A DNA stretch of 64,000 bases from Pseudomonadota bacterium (GTDB lineage Bacteria; Pseudomonadota; Gammaproteobacteria; Burkholderiales; Burkholderiaceae): the NCBI GenBank assembly GCA_021783435.1, contig JAJXUC010000001.1, positions 1 through 64,000 on the forward strand. The letters run 5' to 3'. The translations under genes and the position numbers were made by a program. Shown here piece after piece: positions 46,031 to 60,200 of the stretch; position 1 is the stretch's first letter; each line of letters begins with the position of its first letter. The notes beneath the pieces are model-generated. The model did no database searches and was not told the origin of the DNA. It was given only the letters and a program-made list of their open reading frames with translations.

Positions 46031-46462
46031 TCAGGCGGGATTGGCATGGCGCGCATCCTGCATGGCCTGGGGATGGGCGGCCAGCCACTCATAGAAATCC
46101 ATATGCTGCACGGCGTCGGCAGTTTGTGCGTTCAGCATGACGGGCTGCAAGGGCGTTTGCGTGTGGCTGGACAGGAGAGGCAGCGCAGTCAGAGTGAAGA
46201 CCGCCAGAGACGCTGTGACGAAGCCCGCGGCCATCACCCGCGGCCAGCGCAAGCGCCGTGCTGGCCTGGCCTGGGCGCGCCGCGCCGCCAACTGGGGCAA
46301 GGGCGCAAGCCCGGCTGCCAACCGCGCACCGAACTCAGCCTCGGCAGCCAGCGATTCGTTGGACCGCAAAGCCTCCTGCACGATACGCGACTGCTCGGCA
46401 TCGAGCAGGCCAGCGCGCCAGCGGTCGATTTCGGCCGTTGTGATGGATGTGTTGGTGTTCAT
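46031..46462 (-). CDS. DUF3619-family putative anti-sigma or membrane protein
   Basis: A 143-residue protein with a soluble N-terminal part (ITTAEIDRWRAGLLDAEQ-type), one membrane helix near residues 75-95 (VMAAGFVTASLAVFTLTALP), and a short C-terminal outside part ending with MDFYEWLAAHPQ. This architecture resembles an anti-sigma factor, which fits its position directly after the sigma gene. A GTG at 46477 that overlaps the sigma stop as GTGA is an alternative start. The role as a sigma-binding protein is inferred. Confidence 0.75.
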   Translation of the reverse strand: MNTNTSITTAEIDRWRAGLLDAEQSRIVQEALRSNESLAAEAEFGARLAAGLAPLPQLAARRAQARPARRLRWPRVMAAGFVTASLAVFTLTALPLLSSHTQTPLQPVMLNAQTADAVQHMDFYEWLAAHPQAMQDARHANPA

Positions 46463-46473
46463 GGCGTCACCGT

Positions 46474-47070
46474 TCACGATGAAATTCCCCCGGTTAATGG
46501 ATTATCACTCTGCAGCACATGGCGCAGGTGGGTCAGGGCGCGCAAGTGATGGGTTTTCACACTGCCCTCGCTCACGTGCATGGCCTTTGCCGTATCGGCA
46601 ATCGACAGGCCTTCCATCTCGCGCAACATGAACGCCTCGCGTTGGCGCGCGCTGAGTTTGCCGATGGCGTCGGCGATCCGTCCTGCAAGCTGCAGGTTGC
46701 CGAGTTGGTGATCAGGGCCCGGGCCTGGGTCGGCCAGGCTTTCCCAGGGTGCCGGTGCGCCTTCGTCCTCGTCGTCGCCGGCAAAGAAAAAATCGAACAC
46801 TTTCTCGATTTTCTTGCGCCGGTGCCAGTCGGTGATGCGGTTGCGCAGAATGCTGTAGAACAGCGGCGCCCACTCCTCGGCAGGCTTGTCGCGGTAATTG
46901 CTCACCAGTTTGGCCAAACTGTCTTGCACCAGGTCGGCGGCCAAATGCGAATTGCCCGCGGTTTCCAGCAGCGCCAGACGCAGCGCGCGCGGACGTACCT
47001 CCAGACAGAAGCGGTCGAGAGCAGGATCCTGGCTCACGTCGTCAAGCGTAAGTGTGAATGCATGTGACAT
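46474..47070 (-). CDS. ECF-type RNA polymerase sigma factor
   Basis: A 198-residue sigma-70 family factor with region 2 (LVQDSLAKLVSNYR, ILRNRITDWHRR) and region 4 (IGKLSARQREAFMLREMEGLSIADTAKAMHVSEGSVKTHHLRALTHLR). An acidic, Phe-rich linker (VFDFFFAGDDEDEG) joins them. ATG 47070 begins the conserved part (MSHAFT); in-frame sequence to 47124 is unlikely. Its stop overlaps the start region of the DUF3619 gene. It heads the three-gene group and transcribes away from dapC. The target promoters are not known, although autoregulation is usual for ECF factors. Confidence 0.9.
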   Translation of the reverse strand: MSHAFTLTLDDVSQDPALDRFCLEVRPRALRLALLETAGNSHLAADLVQDSLAKLVSNYRDKPAEEWAPLFYSILRNRITDWHRRKKIEKVFDFFFAGDDEDEGAPAPWESLADPGPGPDHQLGNLQLAGRIADAIGKLSARQREAFMLREMEGLSIADTAKAMHVSEGSVKTHHLRALTHLRHVLQSDNPLTGGISS

Positions 47071-47248
47071 AGCATAGTGCGCGGTGGCGGCGGGCGATTC
47101 AACGCGGTTTCCTCGCTGCAACAACGCGAAACGGGCGGCTTTTCAGGACAGCATCAGCAAGTTTTTTTGTAACAGTTTTCCGGCGCCGGATCGAAACCCC
47201 TCGCTTGCCCGCCCTCCCTAGAATGGGCATTCACTCTGACTTGCCGCC

Positions 47249-48436
47249 GTGAATCCCCTGCTCAGCCGACTTCAGCCCTATCCGTTCGAAAAACTGCGTG
47301 CCTTGACGGCGGGCGTGCGCCCCAACCCCGCCTACACAGCCATCAGTCTCGGTATCGGCGAGCCTCGGCATCCAACACCAGACCTCATCAAGCGCGCGCT
47401 GATCAATCACTTGGACGGTTTATCCCACTATCCGCCGACAGCCGGCAGTGTGGAATTGCGCCAGGTTTGCGCGGCCTGGGCCGGTCGGAGATACGGCGTG
47501 ACGCTGGACGCGGTGACACAGGTGCTTCCGGTGAACGGTTCGCGTGAGGCGCTGTTTGCCTTGGCACAGGTCGTGGTGGATCCAACGCGGGCGCATGCCA
47601 CGGTGGTCAGCCCCAACCCTTTCTATCAAATTTACGAGGGCGCGGCCCTGCTGGCCGGAGCACAATGCCATTTCGCCCCGGTCGACGCCGCGCGCAATTT
47701 CGCCGTGGACTGGGAGGCCGTGCCCGAGCACGTCTGGCAGCGCACCCAGTTGCTGTATGTCTGCTCTCCCGGCAACCCGACAGGGGCCGTGATGCCGCTT
47801 GCGGAGTGGGCGCGGTTGTTCGAGCTCTCCGACCGCCACGGCTTCGTCATCGCCAGCGACGAGTGCTACTCCGAGATCTGGTTCGGCGACGCGCCGCCGC
47901 TGGGCGGGCTGGAGGCGGCAGTGCAACTGGGTCGTGGCGATTTTCGGCGCCTCGTGATGTTCACCTCCCTATCCAAGCGCTCCAACGTGCCTGGGCTGCG
48001 CTCGGGTTTCGTCGCCGGCGATGCGGACGTTCTCAAGGCCTTTCTGCAATACCGCACCTACCACGGCAGCGCCATGGGGCCGGCGGTGCAGGCGGCCAGC
48101 ATCGCCGCATGGAACGACGAGGCGCATGTGCAGGCTAACCGATCCTTGTATCGCGACAAGTTCGCCCGTGTTTTACCCATCCTGCAATCAGCGCTGGATG
48201 TGCGCCAACCTGACGCCGGTTTCTACCTGTGGGCCAAGACGCCGAACGATGATGTCGCATTCGCGAGCGGCTTGCTCGAAAACTACAATTGCGCGGTTTT
48301 GCCCGGCAGCCTTCTGGCTCGCGAACAGGGCGGCCACAATCCAGGCCGAGGCCGCATCCGTCTAGCCCTGGTGGCCGAAGCCGACGCCTGCGTCGAAGCC
48401 GCCGAGCGGGTCGTCGCCCATGCACGCAGTCTTTGA
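47249..48436 (+). CDS. dapC: N-succinyldiaminopimelate aminotransferase
   Basis: A 395-residue PLP aminotransferase that makes N-succinyl-LL-diaminopimelate in lysine and cell-wall synthesis. Conserved points are SLGIGEPRHPTP, Asn176 in SPGNPTGAV, SDECYSEIWF and the PLP Lys243 in SLSKRSNVPGLRSGF. It starts with GTG at 47249, set by the alignment. Diverging from the sigma factor, it begins the dap cluster. dapD follows by 39 bases, supporting DapC over other aminotransferases of the family. Confidence 0.94.
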   Translation: MNPLLSRLQPYPFEKLRALTAGVRPNPAYTAISLGIGEPRHPTPDLIKRALINHLDGLSHYPPTAGSVELRQVCAAWAGRRYGVTLDAVTQVLPVNGSREALFALAQVVVDPTRAHATVVSPNPFYQIYEGAALLAGAQCHFAPVDAARNFAVDWEAVPEHVWQRTQLLYVCSPGNPTGAVMPLAEWARLFELSDRHGFVIASDECYSEIWFGDAPPLGGLEAAVQLGRGDFRRLVMFTSLSKRSNVPGLRSGFVAGDADVLKAFLQYRTYHGSAMGPAVQAASIAAWNDEAHVQANRSLYRDKFARVLPILQSALDVRQPDAGFYLWAKTPNDDVAFASGLLENYNCAVLPGSLLAREQGGHNPGRGRIRLALVAEADACVEAAERVVAHARSL

Positions 48437-48475
48437 GTTTCAGTTCGACGCAGACCACCCCAAGCCCTCCACACC

Positions 48476-49297
48476 ATGACCACTCAACTCCAGACCGTTA
48501 TTGACCAGGCATGGGACAACCGTGCCCAACTGAACCCAGCCACAGCTCCTGCAGAACTGCGCCAGACGGTCGAGCATGTGCTCGACGAACTGAACGCAGG
48601 GCGTCTGCGCGTCGCCCAGAAGGTGGAGGGTGAATGGGTGACGCATCAATGGTTGAAAAAGGCCGTGCTGTTGAGTTTTCGCCTCACCGACAACGCCATG
48701 ATGCGGGCTGGCGATCTGCATTTTTTCGACAAGGTGCAAACCAAGTTCAGCCGCCTGGGTGAAGAGGAGATGCGCGAAACCGGTGTGCGCGTGGTGCCGC
48801 CCGCCGTGGCGCGGCACGGCAGTTATCTGGCGCCCGGAGTGGTGCTGATGCCGTCTTACGTCAACATCGGTGCCTATGTGGACAGCGGCACCATGGTCGA
48901 TACCTGGTCCACGGTCGGCTCATGCGCGCAAATCGGCAAGAACGTGCATCTGTCGGGCGGTGTCGGCATTGGCGGCGTGCTCGAACCGGTGCAGGCCAAC
49001 CCCACCATCATCGGTGACAACTGTTTCATCGGCGCGCGCTCGGAAGTGGTGGAGGGTGTCGTCGTTGAAGACAACTGCGTCATCTCCATGGGTGTGTACA
49101 TCGGCAAGTCCACCAAGATCTACGACCGTGCCACCGGCGAAGTCAGTTACGGCCGCATTCCCGAAGGCTCGGTCGTGGTGTCGGGCAATCTGCCGAGCGC
49201 CGACGGCAAATACAGCCTGTATTGCGCCGTCATCGTCAAGCGCGTGGATGCCCAGACTCGCGCCAAGACCGCCATCAACGAGTTGCTGCGCGACTGA
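48476..49297 (+). CDS. dapD: Tetrahydrodipicolinate N-succinyltransferase
   Basis: A 273-residue acyltransferase of the left-handed beta-helix fold that adds succinyl from CoA to tetrahydrodipicolinate. Hexapeptide repeats are visible through [53 protein letters not shown]. Length equals E. coli DapD (274). It acts before DapC in the pathway. Confidence 0.97.
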   Translation: MTTQLQTVIDQAWDNRAQLNPATAPAELRQTVEHVLDELNAGRLRVAQKVEGEWVTHQWLKKAVLLSFRLTDNAMMRAGDLHFFDKVQTKFSRLGEEEMRETGVRVVPPAVARHGSYLAPGVVLMPSYVNIGAYVDSGTMVDTWSTVGSCAQIGKNVHLSGGVGIGGVLEPVQANPTIIGDNCFIGARSEVVEGVVVEDNCVISMGVYIGKSTKIYDRATGEVSYGRIPEGSVVVSGNLPSADGKYSLYCAVIVKRVDAQTRAKTAINELLRD

Positions 49298-49305
49298 GTC
49301 GCAGG

Positions 49306-49322
49306 GCCAACCCGGTGTTGGC
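49306..49322 (+). other. Short hairpin between dapD and pilU
   Basis: GCCAAC, loop CCGGT, GTTGGC: a six-base perfect stem lying 9 bases after the dapD stop. There is no T run, so it may attenuate, or protect the dapC-dapD message, rather than terminate. Confidence 0.35.
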
Positions 49323-49350
49323 GCGCACGACCAACCTAGGGGAGAACGAC

Positions 49351-54575
<5,225 letters not shown>

Positions 54576-54637
54576 GGCAAGCGGTGCATGCCGCAAACGT
54601 GGAGGCTCGATGCGTGCGCCGGTTGAAGCCGCAAACG

Positions 54638-55987
54638 TCACGACGGCTTGCGTGCCGTGCGCCACAACAGCCAGGCAAAGCTGCCTGCCGCCAAAGCTAG
54701 CCCGGTCGTGTTCCCCATCCAGAAGCCGGCTGCGCCTTGCAACGCAAGCGGGCTGAACCCCAGGGTGTTGAACGCCAGGACATAGCCTCCGCCCAGACCC
54801 ACCCCCCATAACGACAGGGCATAGAGCGCGCTGGGCAGCACCGCGATGTGATAGGAGCGCAGTACGAAGGCGCTACACGCCTGTACCGCGTCGAACAACT
54901 GGTAGGCGGCAATGAAAAGAAAGAGGTGATCAGCCACGGCCCGCACCGCCTCATCCCGCGTGTACCAGGCGACGATGCTCGCACGCCCGAACCAGACCAC
55001 GGCCCCCAGGCTCATCGACAGCAGGGCCGCCAGCCCCACGCCACCCCAGGCCGCGCGCCGCGCCGCAGCCCCATGTTCGGCCCCGAGTTGCTGTGCCACC
55101 AGGGAGCCGGCGGCGATGGAGACCGACAGCGGCAACATGTACAGCACGGTGGCGAAGTTGGCCGCAATCTGATGCCCCGCCAGTTCGGTGTCACCCATGC
55201 GCGCAATGAACAGTGCCATGAACGTGAAGGCCGAAACTTCCACCAGCAGGCTCAGACCGATCGGGCCACCCAGGCGCAATAGCGGACCCTGTTGCGTCCA
55301 GGAGGGCCATTCCCAATGTCGTAAGGCCTCGAACGGCCGCAATGCGCGGCTGTGGCCATGTTGCAGCAGCGCAATCCCCAGCAGCGCCCATTGGGTGATG
55401 ACGGTCGCCAAGGCGCAACCACTTGCGCCGAGCGAGGGGAGGGCGTGCAGCCCCAAGCTGGCGGGTACGAGGAAGATGGTGTTGAGCGCCAGTTTCAGCA
55501 GCAGTCCTCCGAGTTGCAGCAGGGTGACGAGCATGGGCCGGGAAATCGCCTGGCTGAGGGCGGTGTGGATGCGAAACATCAAGGCTGCGGGCAGGCCAAG
55601 TGCCAGGATTTGCAGATAGCGATCGACTTCGGGATCATGCGACTGCCCGGTCAACGACAGCAGCGGGCCTGGCCACAACAGCACCACCATGCCCACGAGG
55701 CACAGTCCGGCAGCCAGCCACAGTCCCTGACGAAAGGCTGAACCGACCTGCCGCGGCGATCCCGCGCCATACGCTCGGCCCAGCGCCGGCAGCAAAGCCT
55801 GGGTGACACCGGCAAGCGCGACATACAGGGTGATGTAGATGGCTTGCCCGAGCGACAAGGTCGCCACATCGGCGGTGTTGGCATACCGGCCGAGCATGAC
55901 CGTATCGGCCACGCCGAAACCGATGATGGCGAGCTGACCCATCAGCACGCCCGCTGTCAGGTGCAGCAGTGGCACGACCGCCTTCAT
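54638..55987 (-). CDS. norM: MATE-family multidrug efflux protein
   Basis: A 449-residue inner-membrane protein with twelve predicted helices in two six-helix repeats, and the MATE hallmarks IIGFGVADTVMLGRYANTADVATLSLGQAIYI and GHQIAANFATVLYMLPLSVSIAAGSLVAQQLGA. It would expel cationic drugs with sodium or protons. The start ATG overlaps the preceding membrane-protein gene stop by four bases, so both are made together. Confidence 0.9.
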   Translation of the reverse strand: MKAVVPLLHLTAGVLMGQLAIIGFGVADTVMLGRYANTADVATLSLGQAIYITLYVALAGVTQALLPALGRAYGAGSPRQVGSAFRQGLWLAAGLCLVGMVVLLWPGPLLSLTGQSHDPEVDRYLQILALGLPAALMFRIHTALSQAISRPMLVTLLQLGGLLLKLALNTIFLVPASLGLHALPSLGASGCALATVITQWALLGIALLQHGHSRALRPFEALRHWEWPSWTQQGPLLRLGGPIGLSLLVEVSAFTFMALFIARMGDTELAGHQIAANFATVLYMLPLSVSIAAGSLVAQQLGAEHGAAARRAAWGGVGLAALLSMSLGAVVWFGRASIVAWYTRDEAVRAVADHLFLFIAAYQLFDAVQACSAFVLRSYHIAVLPSALYALSLWGVGLGGGYVLAFNTLGFSPLALQGAAGFWMGNTTGLALAAGSFAWLLWRTARKPS

Positions 55988-57813
55988 CTGGCGTTCGATC
56001 GGCGGCGGTACAGGCGCAAGTGCTCGTCAGGTTCACCAGGGCGGTGCCCACTCCACACCAGCACACCCTGTTCGGCTCGTCGCAGGGTTTGCTGCTCAAC
56101 CTGCGCGCTGATCGCCGTGGGGGATGTGTCCGAGACTGGACTATTGTGCATGGGCGGTGCAATGAGGACGTAGGCACAGCGACCACCGCGCGAACCGGGA
56201 ACGAGGGGTGCGTGGCTGAAATAGCCCATCAACGCTTGCTGCGGCAAACTCAACCCGAGGGTTTGCACGCAAGATGCAGGCAAGTCCGGCTGGCGTTCGG
56301 CGCGTAACCGGCTTGCCAGTTGTTGGCCGAGCTGGCGGTAGGTGCTGGCGTAGTTCAGCACCGGCAGCCAAAGCAATCCCACCAAGACCCACACCAGAGT
56401 CACGCCACCGGCGGACAGCACCATGCCTTTCCAAAGCGGATGGCGGTGCCGCCCGGCACGCCACGCCACCACAGCAGCCCAGCCCGTCGTCGCGAGGAGG
56501 GCCAACAGGGCGGGAAACCAGGAAAAATGGGCGATGAAGCCTGGTGCAAGGCGGGCGATATTGGCCGCCGGCTTGGCGGGAAATCCAGTGAGCATGGCCA
56601 GCCACAAGACCCAGACCACCAGGGCGAGCAGGCTGAAAAACATGAGCGAGAACCAGTCCAGCGCGGCCATGCTGCCACGACGCATCACTGGAAGCGCAAG
56701 AGACGCCAGCATTGCCGCCGGGGGCAGAACCAGCACCAGCGTAGCCGCATTGCCGGGGGCCAGCAACGCCGCCAGCGTGGCCAGAACCAGCAGTGCAAGT
56801 GGTGCGAGCACATGCCATTCCCCGAGCGATTCGCGCCAACGCCACACCGCCCACGCAGCCAGCGGCCACGCCGGCCAGACGAACCATGCGAAGGTGCCGA
56901 GAAAATGTTGAAAAGCTGCCACGCCGGGCCAACGCGCCACGGCTTGTCCATGTAACAACGCCAGAACACCGAACGAGAAAATCGCACTGCAGGCCAGCGC
57001 AATGCTGGGGATGGACCACTGTCTGCAGCCACGTCCAGGTGCTCGCTGGGCAGTGACTGCTACGGGGTTGCGATGAATCGCCAGGTCGACTTGGCGTGAT
57101 GCCAGCTTCAACATGAGCACGGTGATGGTCAGCGTCGTGAGCAGGGCAAGCCAGGGCGCCCCGCTTGCCGCTAGCGAGAGCAAGCCGAGGAGCAGTGCCA
57201 CCGAAGCCCAAACCACCCGAGTGGGCAAGAGTGAAAGACCCAACACCACCGCGGTGAAGCCAGTGAGCTGCACCAGTTCGGGAATGGTTTCGTGTCCCCG
57301 GGCCAGAAGGCCCAGGCAGGCCACGAGGCTGAGTAAGGCACCGTCCGCCATGGCGCGGGCATAACCGCTTCTGGAAATGGACGCCGCAAAGGCTGGCTGG
57401 ACCGGCTGAGCCGCTTCGCGCTGCGCGAAATGGTAGGCGGCGTACCAGGTTTGCACCAGGACGAGGCCGAGAAGGATCATGAAAGGCAGTCGGCTGGAGG
57501 CAATAATGCCGATCCACGATCCGAGGCCGCGAATACTGGCTGCCCCCAGCCAGTACGGGAGCCAACCGCCGCCGACTGGCTGGCCATACAGACTGGGCAC
57601 CAACCAACTCGATTGGCCCTGGGCGATTTGCCACATCACGCCAAAGCTCAGGCCGTCACCTTTCCAGGGATCGCGCCCGATGAAACCCGGCAGCACATAG
57701 GCCACGCACAACAGCCACAGTGGCCAGCGCGGCAGTCTGGCGACGGCTTCGGCCGAGACCACGGGACGCGCCGGCGACTTCCCCTGGCCTGGAGTGGTGT
57801 TGGGGAAGCTCAT
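55984..57813 (-). CDS. Polytopic ArnT-like membrane glycosyltransferase-type protein
   Basis: A 609-residue inner-membrane protein with about 13 hydrophobic segments. The first periplasmic loop begins FIGRDPWKGDGLSFG, with acidic residues like those of GT-C enzymes such as ArnT and PMT mannosyltransferases, which take sugars from lipid carriers. The C-terminal soluble part (YVLIAPP, RAEQGVLVWSG) faces the periplasm. The exact activity cannot be stated. Coupling to the MATE gene, by a four-base overlap, is a conserved-looking pair. L31 lies upstream. Confidence 0.6.
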   Translation of the reverse strand: MSFPNTTPGQGKSPARPVVSAEAVARLPRWPLWLLCVAYVLPGFIGRDPWKGDGLSFGVMWQIAQGQSSWLVPSLYGQPVGGGWLPYWLGAASIRGLGSWIGIIASSRLPFMILLGLVLVQTWYAAYHFAQREAAQPVQPAFAASISRSGYARAMADGALLSLVACLGLLARGHETIPELVQLTGFTAVVLGLSLLPTRVVWASVALLLGLLSLAASGAPWLALLTTLTITVLMLKLASRQVDLAIHRNPVAVTAQRAPGRGCRQWSIPSIALACSAIFSFGVLALLHGQAVARWPGVAAFQHFLGTFAWFVWPAWPLAAWAVWRWRESLGEWHVLAPLALLVLATLAALLAPGNAATLVLVLPPAAMLASLALPVMRRGSMAALDWFSLMFFSLLALVVWVLWLAMLTGFPAKPAANIARLAPGFIAHFSWFPALLALLATTGWAAVVAWRAGRHRHPLWKGMVLSAGGVTLVWVLVGLLWLPVLNYASTYRQLGQQLASRLRAERQPDLPASCVQTLGLSLPQQALMGYFSHAPLVPGSRGGRCAYVLIAPPMHNSPVSDTSPTAISAQVEQQTLRRAEQGVLVWSGHRPGEPDEHLRLYRRRSNAR

Positions 57814-57852
57814 GATCCTGGCCAGGAAAGGCGTTCTGGACGATGGTGGTCA

Positions 57853-57882
57853 ACAAAAACGGGCAGCCAGGCCGCCCGTTTC
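57853..57882 (-). terminator. Intrinsic terminator of rpmE2
   Basis: On the - strand AAACGGGC (57874-57881), a nine-base loop and GCCCGTTT (57857-57864) are followed by TTG. Eight base pairs with a short T run place it 50 bases after the L31 stop codon, before the ArnT-like gene. Confidence 0.8.
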
Positions 57883-57932
57883 ATGGATGCGCAACGCGTC
57901 GCCACGCGACCCGTCAGCAGCGTGTCGACGAT

Positions 57933-58199
57933 TTACTTTTTCGCGACGGCTGCAGCGCGCGCGAATTTTTGGCGGAACTTGTCGACGCGGCCACCCAGGG
58001 CGTCCACGCTCTTTTGTGTGCCGGTGTAGAAGGGGTGCGATTCAGATGAGGTGTCGAGCTTGAACAGGGGTAACTCACGGCCGTCATCCATCTTCACCGT
58101 TTCGCGAGTTTGCGCGGTGGAAGGGATGACGAACTTGCTGCCGTTCGATAGGTCGACAAAGCAAACGTCACGGTATGCGGGATGGATTCCAGGTTTCAT
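57933..58199 (-). CDS. rpmE2: Ribosomal protein L31 type B
   Basis: An 88-residue large-subunit protein. [23 protein letters not shown] and [22 protein letters not shown] are the L31 motif. The zinc-binding CxxC pair of the type A form is absent (one cysteine only), so this is the zinc-free type B that replaces type A when zinc is scarce. It lies downstream of rho on the same strand with a 160-base gap. No Zur box is recognised with confidence. Confidence 0.95.
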   Translation of the reverse strand: MKPGIHPAYRDVCFVDLSNGSKFVIPSTAQTRETVKMDDGRELPLFKLDTSSESHPFYTGTQKSVDALGGRVDKFRQKFARAAAVAKK

Positions 58200-58360
58200 G
58201 GGAGGGTTCCGAAAATGAGGTCAGCCGCAGCGCAGACAGCCGGTGTGGATGCATGCCCGCTGTACTTAACCGAATGGATGATTATTTCATGAATTCGGCT
58301 TCATGCCAAAGCCGATGCTTGCCGCAGACACGAGTCGGCTTGAAACCGGCGGGGAGAACT

Positions 58361-59623
58361 TCAGCCGCCCCGGCGCATCATGTCGAAGAATTCGGCGTTG
58401 TTCTTGGTCTGCTTCATCTTTTCGAGCAGGAATTCCATCGCCTCGATCTCGTCCATCGGATACAGCAGTTTGCGCAGGATCCAGGCCTTTTGCAGGATGT
58501 CCGACTTCAGCAGCAGTTCTTCCCGGCGCGTCCCAGAACGGTTGAGCAGGATGGCGGGGTAGACCCGTTTCTCGGCCAGGCGGCGCTCGAGGTGGATTTC
58601 CATATTGCCGGTGCCCTTGAACTCCTCGTAGATCACCTCGTCCATACGGCTGCCGGTGTCGGTCAGCGCGGTGCCGATGATGGTCAGCGAGCCGCCCTCC
58701 TCGATATTGCGCGCGGCGCCGAAGAAGCGTTTCGGCCGTTGCAACGCGTTGGCGTCGACGCCACCGGTGAGCACCTTGCCCGAGGCCGGGACCACGGTGT
58801 TGTAGGCCCGCGCCAATCGGGTGATGGAGTCGAGCAGGATGACCACATCCTTTTTCAGTTCCACCAGGCGCTTGGCTTTCTCGATCACCATCTCGGCCAC
58901 CTGGACGTGGCGCAGCGCAGGCTCGTCGAAAGTGGAACTGATGACCTCGCCCTTGACCGAGCGCTGCATTTCGGTCACTTCTTCCGGGCGCTCGTCGATC
59001 AGCAGCACAATGAGCACGGCCTCGGGATGGTTGGCGGTGATGGCGTGGGCGATGGATTGCAGCATCACGGTCTTGCCGCTCTTGGGCGGCGCCACCAGCA
59101 GGCCGCGCTGGCCTTTGCCGATGGGGGCGATGATGTCGATGACGCGGCCGATGATGTTCTCCTCGGCCTTGATGTCGCGTTCGAGCTTGAGGTGTTCCGT
59201 CGGGAACAGCGGCGTCAAGTTCTCGAACATGATCTTGTTTTTGTTCTCCTCCGGGGTCACGCCGTTGACGCGGTCGACCTTCACCAGGGCGAAATAGCGC
59301 TCGCCGTCTTTGGGCACCCGCACCTCGCCCTCGATGGAGTCGCCGGTGTGCAGGTTGAAGCGGCGGATCTGGCTCGGCGAGATGTAGATGTCGTCAGGGG
59401 AGCCGAGATAGTTCGACTCCGGGGCGCGCAGGAAACCGAAGCCGTCCGGCAGAACCTCCATCACCCCGTCGCCGAAAATTTGTTCGCCCGTGCGTGCACG
59501 GCGCTTGAGGATGGCGAACATCAGCTCCTGCTTGCGCAGTCTGCTGGCGTTCTCGATCTCCAGGCCGGTTGCCATTTCGAGCAACTGGGAGACGTGCATC
59601 GCTTTGAGGTCGGACAGGTGCAT
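58361..59623 (-). CDS. rho: Transcription termination factor Rho
   Basis: A 420-residue hexameric RNA-dependent ATPase, matching E. coli Rho (419). The N-terminal RNA-binding domain has [18 protein letters not shown] and the OB fold [29 protein letters not shown]; the motor has P-loop [26 protein letters not shown] and the Q-loop [19 protein letters not shown] 59623 matches the known N-terminus; longer frames to 59761 are noise. The 250-base leader between trxA and rho is consistent with the known Rho autoregulation by early termination. Confidence 0.98.
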   Translation of the reverse strand: MHLSDLKAMHVSQLLEMATGLEIENASRLRKQELMFAILKRRARTGEQIFGDGVMEVLPDGFGFLRAPESNYLGSPDDIYISPSQIRRFNLHTGDSIEGEVRVPKDGERYFALVKVDRVNGVTPEENKNKIMFENLTPLFPTEHLKLERDIKAEENIIGRVIDIIAPIGKGQRGLLVAPPKSGKTVMLQSIAHAITANHPEAVLIVLLIDERPEEVTEMQRSVKGEVISSTFDEPALRHVQVAEMVIEKAKRLVELKKDVVILLDSITRLARAYNTVVPASGKVLTGGVDANALQRPKRFFGAARNIEEGGSLTIIGTALTDTGSRMDEVIYEEFKGTGNMEIHLERRLAEKRVYPAILLNRSGTRREELLLKSDILQKAWILRKLLYPMDEIEAMEFLLEKMKQTKNNAEFFDMMRRGG

Positions 59624-59872
59624 GGCAGGGGGCGAGGCAAGATGGGGTAAAAGGTCTGCGCCGGACCAGGCTGTGCGGCAGGGCCGTGACAACCGGATTC
59701 CGATCATCGGTCCTGTGCAGGCGCTTGTGGCAACACTGGAAAAAATGGGAAGATGCTGCACGGAACACGGCGCATCTGGCGCTCTTAGCGCCGGAACAAC
59801 CCAACGGATGCGGGTCGCTCGGGTCTTGCAAAGACGCGGGGCAGAAGTTGTTGCCCCACATCATGGGATGCG

Positions 59873-59878
59873 ATTATA
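59873..59878 (-). promoter_or_regulatory. Candidate rho -10 box overlapping the trxA stop
   Basis: On the - strand a perfect TATAAT overlaps the TAA stop of trxA. The best -35 lies inside the last codons of trxA (CTGACG, 19-base spacing) and is weak. Transcription from here would give rho a leader of about 240 bases, containing a GGGGCA/TGCCCC hairpin at 59838-59857. Confidence 0.4.
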
Positions 59879-60200
59879 TGTTCGCGTCCAGAAAGGTCGT
59901 CAGTTGCGACTTCGACAGGGCCCCGACCTTGGTCGCGGCCACTTCGCCATTCTTGAACAGCATCAAGGTTGGAATGCCGCGAATCCCATATTTCGCCGGG
60001 ATGCTACGGTTCTCGTCCACATTCACTTTCATGATGTTGAGGCGGCCCTGATATTCACCGGCGATTTCATCAAGAATGGGCGCCACCATGCGGCAGGGGC
60101 CGCACCATTCAGCCCAGTAATCGATCAGCACGGGGGTCGTGGATTTGAGGACGTCGGTGTCGAATGACGCGTCGGTTGTTTGTTTGATGAGATCGCTCAT
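59874..60200 (-). CDS. trxA: Thioredoxin
   Basis: A 108-residue thiol-disulfide reductant with the redox motif WCGPC at Cys33 and Cys36 and the cis-Pro segment [11 protein letters not shown]. Length and sequence match E. coli TrxA. It lies directly upstream of rho on the same strand, the order found in E. coli. Its start codon is back to back with the start codon of the divergent AddB-like gene; the shared six bases read CATATG. Confidence 0.97.
   Translation of the reverse strand: MSDLIKQTTDASFDTDVLKSTTPVLIDYWAEWCGPCRMVAPILDEIAGEYQGRLNIMKVNVDENRSIPAKYGIRGIPTLMLFKNGEVAATKVGALSKSQLTTFLDANI

Noticed and set aside
58302..58350. The AAGCCGA/TCGGCTT inverted repeat after rho as a terminator
   Set aside because: The loop is about 19 bases and only three T follow on the - strand, so it is too weak to call.
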